A program made the position numbers and the translations under genes. A stretch of DNA of 40,248 nucleotides from Nitrospirae bacterium GWC2_57_13 (GTDB lineage: Bacteria; Nitrospirota; UBA9217): contig MHDZ01000094.1 in NCBI GenBank assembly GCA_001805055.1, positions 1 to 40,248 of the forward strand, given 5' to 3'. Numbering within the stretch: position 1 is the first letter of the stretch; every line of letters begins with the position of its first letter. This document shows, one piece after another, positions 27,245 to 36,116 of this stretch. The notes below the pieces were generated by a model that did not search any database, was not told where the DNA came from, and worked only from the letters and a program-made list of their open reading frames with translations.

Positions 27245-27442
27245 TTAATGCCGGAACATACGCGCTGACTTGGCAGCCTTTTTTCTCGCTGCCAGGGCCT
27301 TTTTCTTCCGCTTTACGCTCGGCTTCTCATAGTGCTCCCGCTTCTTGACCTCCGAGAGCACCCCTTCTTTCTCAATGCTCTTCTTGAATCTCCGGAGTGC
27401 GGCTTCAAAGGACTCGTTATCTCGCACCCTAACACTTGGCAC
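27245..27442 (-). CDS. rpsU: 30S ribosomal protein S21
   Basis: A 65-residue basic ribosomal protein. It has [20 protein letters not shown], then [18 protein letters not shown] and a basic C-terminus. S21 sits at the platform of the small subunit near the anti-Shine-Dalgarno end of 16S rRNA. The start is GTG at 27442. An overlapping out-of-frame ATG lies seven bases upstream and opens a six-codon frame (MARAKC, then stop) that reads across the rpsU start. GAGAGGGGGTG lies upstream. It is the first gene of the classical rpsU-(yqeY)-dnaG-rpoD cluster. Confidence 0.95.
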   Translation of the reverse strand: MPSVRVRDNESFEAALRRFKKSIEKEGVLSEVKKREHYEKPSVKRKKKALAARKKAAKSARMFRH

Positions 27443-27543
27443 GTGCCATACACCCCCTCTCGTCGTTGCGATCCGCTTTCTGGATAACCTGTTGAAAAAA
27501 GAAACATTTCCGGCAAGGCCCTTGCCGTGCCGTTAGGAATGAA

Positions 27544-27577
27544 AGCCGCCTTTGCTGGTTTCCCGACAAAGGCGGCT
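27544..27577 (-). terminator. Terminator hairpin after argJ
   Basis: AGCCGCCTTTG (27544-27554) pairs with CAAAGGCGGCT (27567-27577), an 11-base stem. It lies about 120 bases after argJ on the minus strand and is followed by TTCATT, a weak T-run. It separates argJ from rpsU. Confidence 0.7.
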
Positions 27578-27698
27578 AAATTACATAATTAACAAGTGAA
27601 AGACCGAAAGTCAAGAGAAATAATGCTTATTTTCGGCTGCTTTCCGGATATTTTTGCCCTGCGCCTCTGCAGCCCGGCACCAGGCGAGGCTTCCGGTC

Positions 27699-28904
27699 TC
27701 AGCTCCGGTAGGCGGCGTTGATCTTGATATACTCGTTCGAATAGTCGCAGGTCCAGACGGTTGCTTCGGCCTTGCCCTTGTGAAGATCGATAAGGATCTT
27801 GATGTCCCGCTGCTTCAGCGCGGCTGCGGCATCCTTCTCAGCGGCCTTGCCCTGTCCCAGGCCCTTCTCCACGAGCTTCATTTTGCCGATGGTGATATCG
27901 GTTTTAGCCTCATCCATGTCCACACCCGAATGCCCCAGGGCCGCCATGATCCTGCCCCAGTTCGCATCCTCGCCGAAGAGCGCCGTCTTGACGAGCGGTG
28001 ACAACGCCACGGCCATGGCCGCCTCTTTCGCGGCTTTCGGCGTCTTCGTTCCGCGGACCGTGATCTCTACGAACTTTGTGGCGCCCTCGCCGTCCCGGAC
28101 CACCTGCGTGGCCAGCGACTGCGCCACAGTATCCAGGCATGCCTGGAACTTCTTGAAATCCTTGCTGCCTGCCGCGAGCTTCCTGTTCCCTCCCGCCCCG
28201 TTGGCCATGCACAGGACCATGTCGTTGGTGCTCGTTTCTCCGTCTATCGTTATGGCATTGAAGGACCGCTCCACTGAATCGCGCAGCGCCTTCTTGAGCA
28301 GCGGCGCGGCAACAAGGGCGTCCGTCACGATGATGCCTAGCATGGTGGCCATATTCGGGTGGATCATGCCTGACCCCTTTGCGATCCCCGCAACGGTCAC
28401 TGTTTTTCCCCCGATCTCTTCCTGCACCATGGCCAGCTTTGGGTAGATGTCCGTGGTCATAATGGCTTCGGCAGCCTGATCCCAGCCAGACGAAGAAAGG
28501 AGTCCGACGCTCGTCTCGATACCTATCCGCACCTTCGGCATCGGCAGATACTCGCCGATTACGCCCGTCGAAGCCACATACACGGCTTCTGACCGCATAC
28601 CCAGTTCGGCCGCTGCCGCCTCTGCCGTAGTGCGAGCGTCAACCAGGCCCCGCTTGCCGGTGCAGGCGTTCGCGCAGCCGCTGTTCACCACCACCGCCTG
28701 CCCTTTGCCTGACCTGATGCGGGCCATGTCAAAGAGCACCGGCGCAGCCTTCACCCTGTTCTGCGTGAACACGCCGGCCACGGCCGCCTCGCGGTCCGAG
28801 ACGATGAGTGCAAGATCCTTCCTGCCGTCCTTTTTTATGCCGCAGTGAATGCCCCAGACCTTAAAGCCAGGTACAGTCAAATTCTTCGTATCCAAAATTC
28901 TCAT
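27699..28904 (-). CDS. argJ: Glutamate N-acetyltransferase / amino-acid acetyltransferase ArgJ
   Basis: A 401-residue enzyme of arginine biosynthesis that transfers acetyl from N-acetylornithine to glutamate; bifunctional forms also use acetyl-CoA. It has NSGCANACTGKRG, and the self-cleavage site HPNMATMLG where the Thr becomes the nucleophile of the beta chain. Later conserved parts are ITIDGETSTNDMV, and FGEDANWGRI near the C-terminus. The ATG at 28904 has GGGAG upstream and gives the usual opening GFKVWGIHCGIKKDG; an earlier ATG adds 17 atypical residues that run through an inverted repeat. The gene follows argC on the same strand. Confidence 0.96.
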   Translation of the reverse strand: MRILDTKNLTVPGFKVWGIHCGIKKDGRKDLALIVSDREAAVAGVFTQNRVKAAPVLFDMARIRSGKGQAVVVNSGCANACTGKRGLVDARTTAEAAAAELGMRSEAVYVASTGVIGEYLPMPKVRIGIETSVGLLSSSGWDQAAEAIMTTDIYPKLAMVQEEIGGKTVTVAGIAKGSGMIHPNMATMLGIIVTDALVAAPLLKKALRDSVERSFNAITIDGETSTNDMVLCMANGAGGNRKLAAGSKDFKKFQACLDTVAQSLATQVVRDGEGATKFVEITVRGTKTPKAAKEAAMAVALSPLVKTALFGEDANWGRIMAALGHSGVDMDEAKTDITIGKMKLVEKGLGQGKAAEKDAAAALKQRDIKILIDLHKGKAEATVWTCDYSNEYIKINAAYRS

Positions 28905-28921
28905 TGGTCTCCCTCGACGAT

Positions 28922-28983
28922 AAAGGGGACAGGCACCTTTTTTGTACAACAGCATTTACTCAAAAAGGTGCCTGTCCCCTTTT
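28922..28983. repeat. Perfect 21-base inverted repeat between argC and argJ
   Basis: The left arm (28922-28942, reading AAAGGGGACAGGCACCTTTT plus T) is the exact reverse complement of the right arm (28963-28983), with a loop of about 20 bases. The core GGGGACAGGCACC belongs to a repeat often seen between genes of environmental bacteria. It could also end argC transcription, because poly-T or poly-A tracts flank both inner ends. Confidence 0.85.
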
Positions 28984-29000
28984 GTTGATGCGCGGAACGA

Positions 29001-30053
29001 TCACGGGAACAATCCAGCCGACAGCAGACCTTCGGTCTCTTCGAACCGCGCCATGAGGTTCATGTTCTGCACTGCCTGGCCGGCGGCGCCCTTCACCAAA
29101 TTATCGATAACCGTGACGATCACCGCCCGGCCCGTACGGGGGTCGGCAGTTACGCCGATATCGCAAAAATTCGAACCCCGAACATGCCGCACGTTCGGCA
29201 CCTGGCCCGGGGGAAGCAGCCGCAGGAACGGCTCATTCCGGTACGCCTCTTCGAAGCGGGCCCGGAGCTCTGCCGTGTCGATGAACTTCGTCAGCCGGGC
29301 ATAGATGGTGGTCAGGATCCCGCGGTTCATGGGAATAAGGTGCGGGGTGAAGGACACGATGACCCCTTTGCCGGCAAGCGCCGACAGCTCCTGTTCGATC
29401 TCGGGCGTATGGCGGTGCGTCCCGATCTTGTAGGCCATCAGCCCCTCGTTCACCTCGGGAAAATGATGGGCCAGGGTCGGACTGCGGCCTGCACCGGAGA
29501 CTCCTGATTTGGCGTCAATGATAATGCTTTCAAGGTCGATCATGCCCCCCCGCACGAGCGGAGCAAGCCCCAGGATCGCGCTGGTGGGATAGCATCCCGG
29601 ATTGGCGATGAGCGAAGCCTTTTCGATCCTTTCACGATACAGCTCCGGCAGCCCGTACACGGCCTCTGTCAGCAGCGCCGGATACCGGTGCCCGTGCTCA
29701 TACCACTTCTCGTAGACAGCGGGATCGGTGATCCGGTAATCAGCTGACAGGTCCACGACCTTCCGTCCGAGGGCATGGAACCGATAGGCCGCTTCCTGTG
29801 CCGTCACATGGGGCAGAGCGAGAAAAACGACCTCGGCCTTGGTCGCGATCTTCGCAGGATCGAGAGGCTCGCAAATGAGCGGCGTGAGCCCTGCCAGATT
29901 CGGAAAAATGGACGCGATCGGCTGGCCGGCTGAACGTTCGGAGGTGACTGCGGTGACGGCAACCCGGGGATGGCGCAGCAGGATCCTGAGCAGCTCGCCG
30001 CCCGTATACCCGCTCGAACCGACAACCGCCACATTCAGCTTACCCGCTGCCAT
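29001..30053 (-). CDS. argC: N-acetyl-gamma-glutamyl-phosphate reductase ArgC
   Basis: A 350-residue NADPH-dependent reductase, third step of arginine synthesis. The Rossmann opening is NVAVVGSSGYTGGELLRILLRHP. The catalytic cysteine lies in LIANPGCYPTSAILGLAPL, and the substrate-binding part includes AKSGVSGAGRSPT. The C-terminus has GRAVIVTVIDNLVKGAAGQA and AVQNMNLM. The ATG at 30053 follows GGGAAGGGAC and is preferred over one 12 codons earlier. argJ lies downstream and the rplM-rpsI operon upstream, ended by a terminator. Confidence 0.96.
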   Translation of the reverse strand: MAAGKLNVAVVGSSGYTGGELLRILLRHPRVAVTAVTSERSAGQPIASIFPNLAGLTPLICEPLDPAKIATKAEVVFLALPHVTAQEAAYRFHALGRKVVDLSADYRITDPAVYEKWYEHGHRYPALLTEAVYGLPELYRERIEKASLIANPGCYPTSAILGLAPLVRGGMIDLESIIIDAKSGVSGAGRSPTLAHHFPEVNEGLMAYKIGTHRHTPEIEQELSALAGKGVIVSFTPHLIPMNRGILTTIYARLTKFIDTAELRARFEEAYRNEPFLRLLPPGQVPNVRHVRGSNFCDIGVTADPRTGRAVIVTVIDNLVKGAAGQAVQNMNLMARFEETEGLLSAGLFP

Positions 30054-30083
30054 CGAACGTCCCTTCCCTGCTCTGCAGGCTAT

Positions 30084-30118
30084 AGACAAAAGAAAAGGGA
30101 AGGCGTCTCAACCTTCCC
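30084..30118 (-). terminator. Rho-independent terminator after rplM-rpsI
   Basis: GGGAAGG (30097-30103) pairs with CCTTCCC (30112-30118) around an eight-base loop. On the minus strand it is followed by TTTTCTTTT. A second GC-rich palindrome (CCGCGG twice) lies at about 30222-30240, nearer to rpsI. The terminator sits just before the argC start. Confidence 0.85.
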
Positions 30119-30253
30119 TGTAGTACTGGAGCATCGGAACATATACGGATCAGTATATGGTCCCATCTCCCTGCGTGTGTCATTAGTGAGCCGATCGCCG
30201 TAACGCGAAAGGCCTTCAGGCCCGCGGCCGTAGCCGCGGCTGCGCGAGAACCC

Positions 30254-30655
30254 TTAACGCTTCGAGAACTGGAAGCGGGCCCGCGCGCCCTTCTGGCCGT
30301 ATTTTTTCCGTTCCTTCGACCGCGGATCGCGGGTCAGCAAGCCCTCTTTGCGGAGCTTGACCCTCGCCTCCGAATCCACGGAGAGCAGAGCCTTCGAGAT
30401 GCCGTGCCGGAGCGCTCCGGCCTGACCCGACGCGCCGCCGCCCAGCACGGTCGCGACGATATCGAATTTATCGACAACGCCGGTCACTTCAAAGGGCTGG
30501 CGGATGATCATCCTGAGCACATCCCTGCCGAAATACTGTTCCACCGGGCGCTGATTGATCGTGATCCTGCCGCTGCCTGGCATGAGCCATACACGGGCGA
30601 TAGCGTTCTTACGCTTTCCCGTCGCATAAAATCTCGTCACTGTTTCCGCTGACAT
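30254..30655 (-). CDS. rpsI: 30S ribosomal protein S9
   Basis: A 133-residue ribosomal protein with [33 protein letters not shown], and [19 protein letters not shown]. The basic C-terminus [17 protein letters not shown] reaches the P-site tRNA. It follows rplM with a 36-base gap, as in most bacteria. The ATG begins the conserved family opening ([17 protein letters not shown]). Confidence 0.97.
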   Translation of the reverse strand: MSAETVTRFYATGKRKNAIARVWLMPGSGRITINQRPVEQYFGRDVLRMIIRQPFEVTGVVDKFDIVATVLGGGASGQAGALRHGISKALLSVDSEARVKLRKEGLLTRDPRSKERKKYGQKGARARFQFSKR

Positions 30656-30691
30656 TCCGTCCTCCGTATTAGATCAACGTCCTCTGTTGCT

Positions 30692-31135
30692 TTACAGTTT
30701 CATCTCCGCCGGCTGCTGCGCGGCGTGTGGATGGGACTCCCCTGCGTAGATCTTGAGCTTGGTCAGCATCTGCTTGCCCAGCTGCGTCTTGGGGAGCATG
30801 CCCTGCACGGCCATCTTGATCACCCGCTCGGGCTTCGTCCCCATGAGCGTGCCGGCTGTGACGGACTTGAGGCCTCCGGGGTACCCCGAATGCCGGTAGT
30901 AAACCTTCTGGTCGAGCTTTCTGCCTGTGAGATGCACCTTGTCCGCATTGACGATGATCACAAAATCACCGGCGTCCATATTGGGCGTATAGATCGCTTT
31001 CATCTTGCCCTTCAACACCGATGCAACGTGAGAGGCCAGTCTGCCCAGGGTCTTGCCGTTGGCATCGACGACGAACCACTTCCGGTCGCGCTCAAGATCC
31101 TCTTTTTTTGCGCTAAATGTTTTCATGAAGTCCAC
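30692..31135 (-). CDS. rplM: 50S ribosomal protein L13
   Basis: A 147-residue ribosomal protein, an early assembly protein of the large subunit. It has [20 protein letters not shown], then [37 protein letters not shown] and [16 protein letters not shown]. It is the first gene of the rplM-rpsI operon and is preceded by a near-consensus promoter about 60 bases upstream. Confidence 0.97.
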   Translation of the reverse strand: MDFMKTFSAKKEDLERDRKWFVVDANGKTLGRLASHVASVLKGKMKAIYTPNMDAGDFVIIVNADKVHLTGRKLDQKVYYRHSGYPGGLKSVTAGTLMGTKPERVIKMAVQGMLPKTQLGKQMLTKLKIYAGESHPHAAQQPAEMKL

Positions 31136-31193
31136 CTTGCTCCGTCAGGAAAAATAATGCCGTACCAAATGTAAAAAACGGCGAAGAAGAGCG

Positions 31194-31222
31194 AATATAA
31201 ACAATTTCACCATGTTTGTCAA
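31194..31222 (-). promoter_or_regulatory. Sigma-70 promoter of rplM-rpsI
   Basis: On the minus strand, TTGACA (31217-31222) and TATATT (31194-31199) are separated by exactly 17 bases. The -35 is perfect and the -10 matches five of six. It predicts a leader of about 50 bases before rplM. It is the best promoter match in the window. Confidence 0.8.
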
Positions 31223-31471
31223 GCGCTTTGTGCGAAGAGACCGGTCGGCAAGGACAGCGGCTGGAGCCAGAAGGCAGGGAGCATGGCGAGGCAAAAACAG
31301 CTTTTTTTGAAAGAGTTAGCTCTATCTGAACAGGCCTGACAGCTGCCCCTCTCAGGAATCAATATAAAGGAAGCGGGAAACCTTTGGTGAAAAAGAAGAG
31401 GCGGTGATCGCTCGCCGCCTCTTCTTTACCGGGTCATTCCGTATAGTATAATGTATCTGAGAGTAGCCGCT
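31223..31471. other. Intergenic region between rplM promoter and small membrane protein gene
   Basis: No gene is seen here. It contains the terminator at 31392-31427 that serves the minus-strand membrane protein gene. Otherwise the stretch 31230-31390 shows no clear structure or promoter. Confidence 0.5.
31386..31427 (-). terminator. Rho-independent terminator of the small membrane protein pair
   Basis: AAAGAAGAGGCGG (31392-31404) pairs perfectly with CCGCCTCTTCTTT (31415-31427), a 13-base stem and 10-base loop. On the minus strand a T-run follows (TTTTTC). It lies about 45 bases past the end of the 104-residue protein gene. Confidence 0.88.
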
Positions 31472-31786
31472 CTATGCCTTGACTTCGGCTTTCCTGGTGC
31501 GCAGCGCCTGCGGCAGCGACACCACATATCCCATGGCCGTGCCCAGAAGCCCGCCCACCACGATGCTCACGGCGGCGACGCAGAGAATGCCGACCAGGAT
31601 GCCCATGACCACTGCCGCCCTGACGAAGAGCGTGGGTTCGACCGTGCCGCCCATGAGCTTCTGAAGAAGAATCAGTGTGCCGTAGCTTCCGAAATAGAAG
31701 CCGGGAACGATTCCGAAGACCAGAAAGACCAGCCCTCCGATGGTTGCTCCGATTTTCGTGCCTGTTTTGATCGTTTCGTTCTCCAT
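31472..31786 (-). CDS. Small two-to-three-helix membrane protein, paralogue of its neighbour
   Basis: A 104-residue hydrophobic protein. A glycine-rich hydrophobic segment (KIGATIGGLVFLVFGIVPGFYFG) and a second long one (AAVVMGILVGILCVAAVSIVVGG) are joined by a loop with EPTLFVRA. It ends with a short basic tail. It aligns along its length with the next gene's product (31845-32177), sharing IGA, GLV, FG..PG and the P.L..R pattern. I do not know the family. A clear AGGAGA-type site precedes the ATG. Confidence 0.7.
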   Translation of the reverse strand: MENETIKTGTKIGATIGGLVFLVFGIVPGFYFGSYGTLILLQKLMGGTVEPTLFVRAAVVMGILVGILCVAAVSIVVGGLLGTAMGYVVSLPQALRTRKAEVKA

Positions 31787-31844
31787 TGTTATTCTCCTTT
31801 CAACACTCGGTTTGATGGTATGGTCAGCCCGAAGGCTTGACTGG

Positions 31845-32177
31845 TTACACCTGTTTTTCAGGACAATTCGCCGGATCCTGTGCGCAGGCCCGCGCCGCGA
31901 TGGCCACGTCCGCTGCCTTGCCGAGGATCCAGCCGAGAGCAGAAGCCGCCGTGACGATCACCATGCCCGCGATCAGCACACCGGCCAGCATGGAGCCGAG
32001 AACGATAATCCTCGATAGTAGCCCCGGATCGAGGGGCAGGCCGAATATCCATCCGGCGATGTTCAGGCCCGCTGCGCCGCCGATCAGGCTTCCAGGCAGA
32101 AGCCCGAAGAGTGCAAAGAGCACGAGGCCTGAGCCTGCGCCGATATAAGCTGCTTTTTTTGCCAGTGTGGTTTTCAT
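31845..32177 (-). CDS. Small membrane protein, first of a paralogous pair
   Basis: A 110-residue membrane protein with hydrophobic segments YIGAGSGLVLFALFGLLPGS and IIVLGSMLAGVLIAGMVIV, and a C-terminal tail with two cysteines (ARACAQDPANCPEKQV). The ATG at 32177 is chosen because AAGGAG lies nine bases upstream; longer frames (to 32327) add residues unlike the paralogue. The product resembles the 104-residue protein encoded 58 bases downstream. Function unknown; a tandem duplication in one operon is the simplest reading. Confidence 0.7.
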   Translation of the reverse strand: MKTTLAKKAAYIGAGSGLVLFALFGLLPGSLIGGAAGLNIAGWIFGLPLDPGLLSRIIVLGSMLAGVLIAGMVIVTAASALGWILGKAADVAIAARACAQDPANCPEKQV

Positions 32178-32614
32178 GTTAAGGTTCTCCTTCATCAATT
32201 CCGCCTTGCCTGCATTCTGTTCCGTTATAATGCAGAGACCATGCCAAAGATGGTTATAGCGCTCTTTCAAGGAGTTAGCCGCTCTGGTCTCTTTGCAGAA
32301 ATGAGAAAAGCCTTCAGCCCTTATCACGAATGCAAAAAAACGTTGTTCTGGCGGACCGGATCAGCCTAGAATGTGCCGCCCCTCGCATCGGGACGCAGGG
32401 GAAGCGCCGAGCCTGATGCGGCGGGCCATTCTTCCATTTTTCCCTTGTAATACCGCGACCCCTGTGGTAAGTTATTGGCTGCCTTTTTCACGGACGGCAC
32501 TTCAGAACAAATCCACACGCACAGGGACTTTCGGCAGGGTATCCTGATACAGGATCTGCCGGGGGGTTGAACTGCGCGGAGGAAATAACCACAAAGAGAG
32601 TAAGGAGAGGCATC
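32178..32614. other. Divergent region upstream of rpsB
   Basis: About 440 bases lie between the minus-strand membrane pair and rpsB. A weak promoter candidate for rpsB is TTGTAA (32445-32450) and TAAGTT (32468-32473), 17 bases apart. A small palindrome ATCCTGATACAGGAT lies near 32541-32555. rpsB leaders are autoregulated in other bacteria, but I cannot identify a known leader structure here. No gene is seen. Confidence 0.4.
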
Positions 32615-33433
32615 ATGTCAAGCATTACCATGAAGGAACTGCTGGAAGCAGGGGTACACTTCGGCCATCAGGCCAAGCGGTGGAATCCGAAGATGAAGAA
32701 ATATATCTTCGGCGAGCGGAACGGGATCTACATCATCGACCTCCAGAAGACGCTCAAGCTCTTCAAGGACGCCTATGAATTCATGCGTCACACCGCGTCG
32801 CAGGGAAAGGATGTCCTGTTCATCGGCACGAAGAAGCAGGCCCAGGACTCCATCGTCGAAGAGGCGAGGCGGGCAGGAATGCACTTCGTTTCGTACCGCT
32901 GGCTCGGCGGCATGCTGACCAACTTCGCGACGATCCGCAAGAGCATCGACCGTCTGAAGCAGGTCGAACGGATGAAGGAAGACGGCACCTATGAAAAACT
33001 GACCAAGAAGGAAGTGGCGCTGCTTGAGAAGGAGCGCACCAAACTTGAAAAGACCCTTACGGGCATCAAGACCATGACCGAGCCCCCTTCCGTCGTTTTC
33101 GTCATCGATCCGCGCAAGGAGACGATCGCCGTGCGGGAGGCGAACAAGCTGGGCATACCGGTCGTAGCCGTGGTGGATACGAACTGCGACCCCGACAACA
33201 TCGACTACGTTATCCCGGGGAACGACGACGCCATCCGCGCCATTCGCCTGATGGCCTCAAAAATGGCCGACGCCTTCATAGAAGGACGGCAGGCGATAGC
33301 CAAGGAGGCCGCGGCTGCGGAGCAGGCGGCGGCAGTCGCAACGGAGCCGGCCGACGCTGTTGAAGAACCGCTTGACGCGCCGGCGGATACCGCCGACGAG
33401 CCCGAAGAAGAAGGATCGGCACGCAGGCGATAG
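32615..33433 (+). CDS. rpsB: 30S ribosomal protein S2
   Basis: A 272-residue ribosomal protein. It opens with [20 protein letters not shown] and continues with [33 protein letters not shown] and [20 protein letters not shown]. An Ala/Glu-rich tail of about 45 residues (residues 227-272) follows the conserved core, longer than in E. coli and likely flexible. The ATG at 32615 follows AAGGAGAGG; an in-frame upstream start is unlikely. It is the first gene of rpsB-tsf-pyrH-frr. Confidence 0.97.
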   Translation: MSSITMKELLEAGVHFGHQAKRWNPKMKKYIFGERNGIYIIDLQKTLKLFKDAYEFMRHTASQGKDVLFIGTKKQAQDSIVEEARRAGMHFVSYRWLGGMLTNFATIRKSIDRLKQVERMKEDGTYEKLTKKEVALLEKERTKLEKTLTGIKTMTEPPSVVFVIDPRKETIAVREANKLGIPVVAVVDTNCDPDNIDYVIPGNDDAIRAIRLMASKMADAFIEGRQAIAKEAAAAEQAAAVATEPADAVEEPLDAPADTADEPEEEGSARRR

Positions 33434-33459
33434 CGAACAGTAGAGGGGGTTTTGGCACC

Positions 33460-34344
33460 ATGGCAACGATTTCCGCATCAGCAGTCAAGGATCTCAGAGA
33501 AAAGACCGGCGCCGGCATGATGGACGCTAAAAAGGCGCTGGAAGAGGCCGGCGGCGATTTCGAAAAGGCCGTGGACGTCCTCAGACAGAAGGGTCTTTCT
33601 GCGGCCGCAAAAAAAGCGTCCCGCGTGGCCGCCGAAGGCTCCATCAGCTCAACTATCGACGCACAGGGCAGGACCGGCGCACTGGTGGAAGTGAACAGCG
33701 AGACCGATTTCGTGGCCAAGAATGACGAGTTCCAGCATTTCGCCAAAGGGATCTCCGACCTGGTTGCCGGCAAGAACCCGGCCGATGTAGCTGCGCTTTC
33801 GAAGCTGGAACTGGATGGCCAGGGCGTCGAGAGCAGGCGTCAGGCGCTTGTTCAGAAGATCGGGGAGAACATCGCGGTCCGCCGTTTCGTTCGCTATCAG
33901 ACCGACGGCAGGCTCGCCATCTATCTCCATGGGTCCCGCATCGGCGTCATGGTGGACTACCAGGGCGGCAACGACCAGCTCGGCAAGGACATCGCCATGC
34001 ACATCGCTGCGGCCAATCCGCAGTTCCTGACGCGGGACATGGTGCCCTCCGACGTGCTTGCTCGGGAACGGGCGGTGTATGAAGGCCAGGCAAAGGAGTC
34101 CGGCAAGCCCCCCGCCATTATCCCGAAGATCGTTGAAGGCAAGATGGAGAAGTTCTACGGAGACACCTGCCTCCTGGAACAGGTCTACATCAAGGACCCC
34201 GACGGAAAACTGAAGGTAAGGGACGTGCTGAAGCAGGCAGGCGGGGGAGCTTCGATCAACCGTTTTGTCCGGTACCAGCTCGGCGAGGGCATCGAGAAGA
34301 AGCAGGGCAACTTTGCCGAAGAGGTCGCAGCGCAGCTAAAATAA
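33460..34344 (+). CDS. tsf: Elongation factor Ts
   Basis: A 294-residue guanine-nucleotide exchange factor for EF-Tu. The N-terminal UBA-like domain reads AVKDLREKTGAGMMDAKKAL, and the core contains VNSETDFVAKNDEF, where the Asp-Phe of TDFVA touches EF-Tu. Later GSRIGVMVDYQGGN and the coiled-coil and C-terminal modules follow, ending in ASINRFVRYQLGEG. It starts 26 bases after rpsB with GAGGGGG upstream. Length is normal for the full-size form. Confidence 0.97.
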   Translation: MATISASAVKDLREKTGAGMMDAKKALEEAGGDFEKAVDVLRQKGLSAAAKKASRVAAEGSISSTIDAQGRTGALVEVNSETDFVAKNDEFQHFAKGISDLVAGKNPADVAALSKLELDGQGVESRRQALVQKIGENIAVRRFVRYQTDGRLAIYLHGSRIGVMVDYQGGNDQLGKDIAMHIAAANPQFLTRDMVPSDVLARERAVYEGQAKESGKPPAIIPKIVEGKMEKFYGDTCLLEQVYIKDPDGKLKVRDVLKQAGGGASINRFVRYQLGEGIEKKQGNFAEEVAAQLK

Positions 34345-34347
34345 CTT

Positions 34348-35082
34348 ATGACATCTCGACCGGCCCGGAAACGCATACTGCTCAAGCTCTCTGGCGAGGC
34401 CCTTCTGGGCGAGCAGGAGTACGGCATTGACTATGCCATGCTCGACTCGATCGCGTCCCAGGTGAAGGAGATCTACGACCTGGGCATTGAGACCGCCATC
34501 GTCATCGGCGGCGGCAACATCTTCCGGGGGCTCGCCGCCACGGCAAAGGGCATGGAGCGGGCGAGCGCCGACTACATGGGCATGCTGGCCACGGTGCTGA
34601 ATTCGCTTGCCTTGCAGAACGTCCTGGAGAACAAGGGTGTAAGAACGCGGGTTCAGTCGGCCATCGAGATGCGTGAGCTGGCCGAACCGTATATCCGACG
34701 GCGGGCTGTACGGCATCTTGAGAAAAAACGCATCGTGATCTTTGCCGCCGGCACGGGCAATCCCTATTTCACCACTGACACGGCTGCCGCGCTCCGGGCC
34801 ATGGAAATCGGCGCTGAAGTGATCATGAAGGCCACAAAAGTGGACGGCGTCTACAGCGCCGATCCGGTCAAGGACCCGTCGGCCGTAAAATTTGACCGCC
34901 TCACCTACCTTGACGTCCTCCAGAAGGACCTGAAGGTGATGGACGCAACGGCCATCTCGCTCTGCATGGACAACGACCTTCCCATTATCGTATTCAACCT
35001 CACCGTTCCCGGAAACATCAAGCGGCTGGCACTGGGAGAACAGGTGGGGACGATCGTCGCCGGGAGGAACTATGGCTCATGA
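34348..35082 (+). CDS. pyrH: UMP kinase
   Basis: A 244-residue amino-acid-kinase-fold enzyme that makes UDP from UMP and ATP. It shows [13 protein letters not shown], then [45 protein letters not shown] and [13 protein letters not shown]. It starts three bases after the tsf stop, without an evident ribosome binding site of its own, so translation is probably coupled. It overlaps frr by 11 bases. Confidence 0.97.
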   Translation: MTSRPARKRILLKLSGEALLGEQEYGIDYAMLDSIASQVKEIYDLGIETAIVIGGGNIFRGLAATAKGMERASADYMGMLATVLNSLALQNVLENKGVRTRVQSAIEMRELAEPYIRRRAVRHLEKKRIVIFAAGTGNPYFTTDTAAALRAMEIGAEVIMKATKVDGVYSADPVKDPSAVKFDRLTYLDVLQKDLKVMDATAISLCMDNDLPIIVFNLTVPGNIKRLALGEQVGTIVAGRNYGS

Positions 35083-35629
35083 AATGAAAAAAAAGGCTGA
35101 AGAGAAAATGGGCAAGGGCCTCGAAACCCTGCGAAGAGAGTTCGCAGCGGTGCGGACCGGCAGGGCATCCCTGGGCATCCTTGACGGCATCACCGTCGAC
35201 TACTACGGCACGCCCACGCCGCTCAACCAGATTGCGAACCTCGCCGTGCCTGACCCGCGCATGATCACGATCCAGCCCTGGGAGGGGAAAATGATCGGGG
35301 AGATCGAAAAGGCGCTCCTGAAATCGGACGTGGGTCTCACGCCGAACAACGACGGCAAGCTCATCAGGCTTGCCATTCCGCCCTTGACGGAAGAGCGCCG
35401 GCAGCAGATCGTGAAGCATGCAAAAAAGCTGGCCGAGGATTCCCGGGTCGCCATTCGAAATATCCGCAGGGACATCAACGAGGAAATCAAAAAGCGCTCG
35501 AAGGAAGATCACGTCTCCGAAGATGAAACAAAAAAACTGCAGGACGATATCCAGAAAAGCACCGACGACTACATCAAGAAGATTGACGAGCTCCTTGCGC
35601 ACAAAGAAACAGAGATCATGACTGTCTGA
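35072..35629 (+). CDS. frr: Ribosome recycling factor
   Basis: A 185-residue factor that splits post-termination ribosomes together with EF-G. It contains [40 protein letters not shown], and later [20 protein letters not shown], followed by NIRRDIN. It overlaps the 3' end of pyrH by 11 bases in a different frame, with GGGAGG upstream inside pyrH. It ends the rpsB-tsf-pyrH-frr operon. Confidence 0.97.
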   Translation: MAHEMKKKAEEKMGKGLETLRREFAAVRTGRASLGILDGITVDYYGTPTPLNQIANLAVPDPRMITIQPWEGKMIGEIEKALLKSDVGLTPNNDGKLIRLAIPPLTEERRQQIVKHAKKLAEDSRVAIRNIRRDINEEIKKRSKEDHVSEDETKKLQDDIQKSTDDYIKKIDELLAHKETEIMTV

Positions 35630-36116
35630 CCGGCGACCGTGCTGTCCTCGCAAAGATCGCCTTCAGACGATATAGCAGCCTGAAATAGGTGCCAGGATCA
35701 TTAGCTGATCGCCTGACAGCATAACGCTCGTTATATTTTCACCATCCGCCTCCCGTGTCATGCAGAACCCCGCAGATTACCCGGAATGACATTTCAACAT
35801 CTTTGTTTTCACTCTCAAACTGCCTTATCAATATTAACTACTTGTATTTACTCTGTTTTTCTCGCAGTCTCTTTTTCCAAGCCCAATAAAATTGTAGTTG
35901 ACAGATAGGCAACTAATTGCTACTTTTGTACTATGAGTTTTGCGCCGATTCCATAAACTTCGGTTTCAATGAAATGCTTAATAGTAATGACTAGGGGAGG
36001 TGATGTCTGAAAAAAGCTATCATCGTTTTTTCGCGTCACAGGGATTTCAGGGGTTGATGTATCGTAGTTAACCGGTCCACAGCACTCAACGCTCATTAAT
36101 TAAGGAGAACACACTG
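35630..36116. other. Long AT-rich intergenic region before the rhodanese gene
   Basis: Almost 490 bases without a gene. A weak stem TAACGCTCGTTA followed by TATTTTC (35722-35740) may end the frr operon. A consensus -35 TTGACA at 35898-35903 has a poor -10 (TACTTT, 35921-35926) 17 bases on. The following about 190 bases to the rhodanese gene would be a long leader. No known riboswitch pattern was recognised. The G+C is visibly below that of the flanking genes. Confidence 0.45.
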
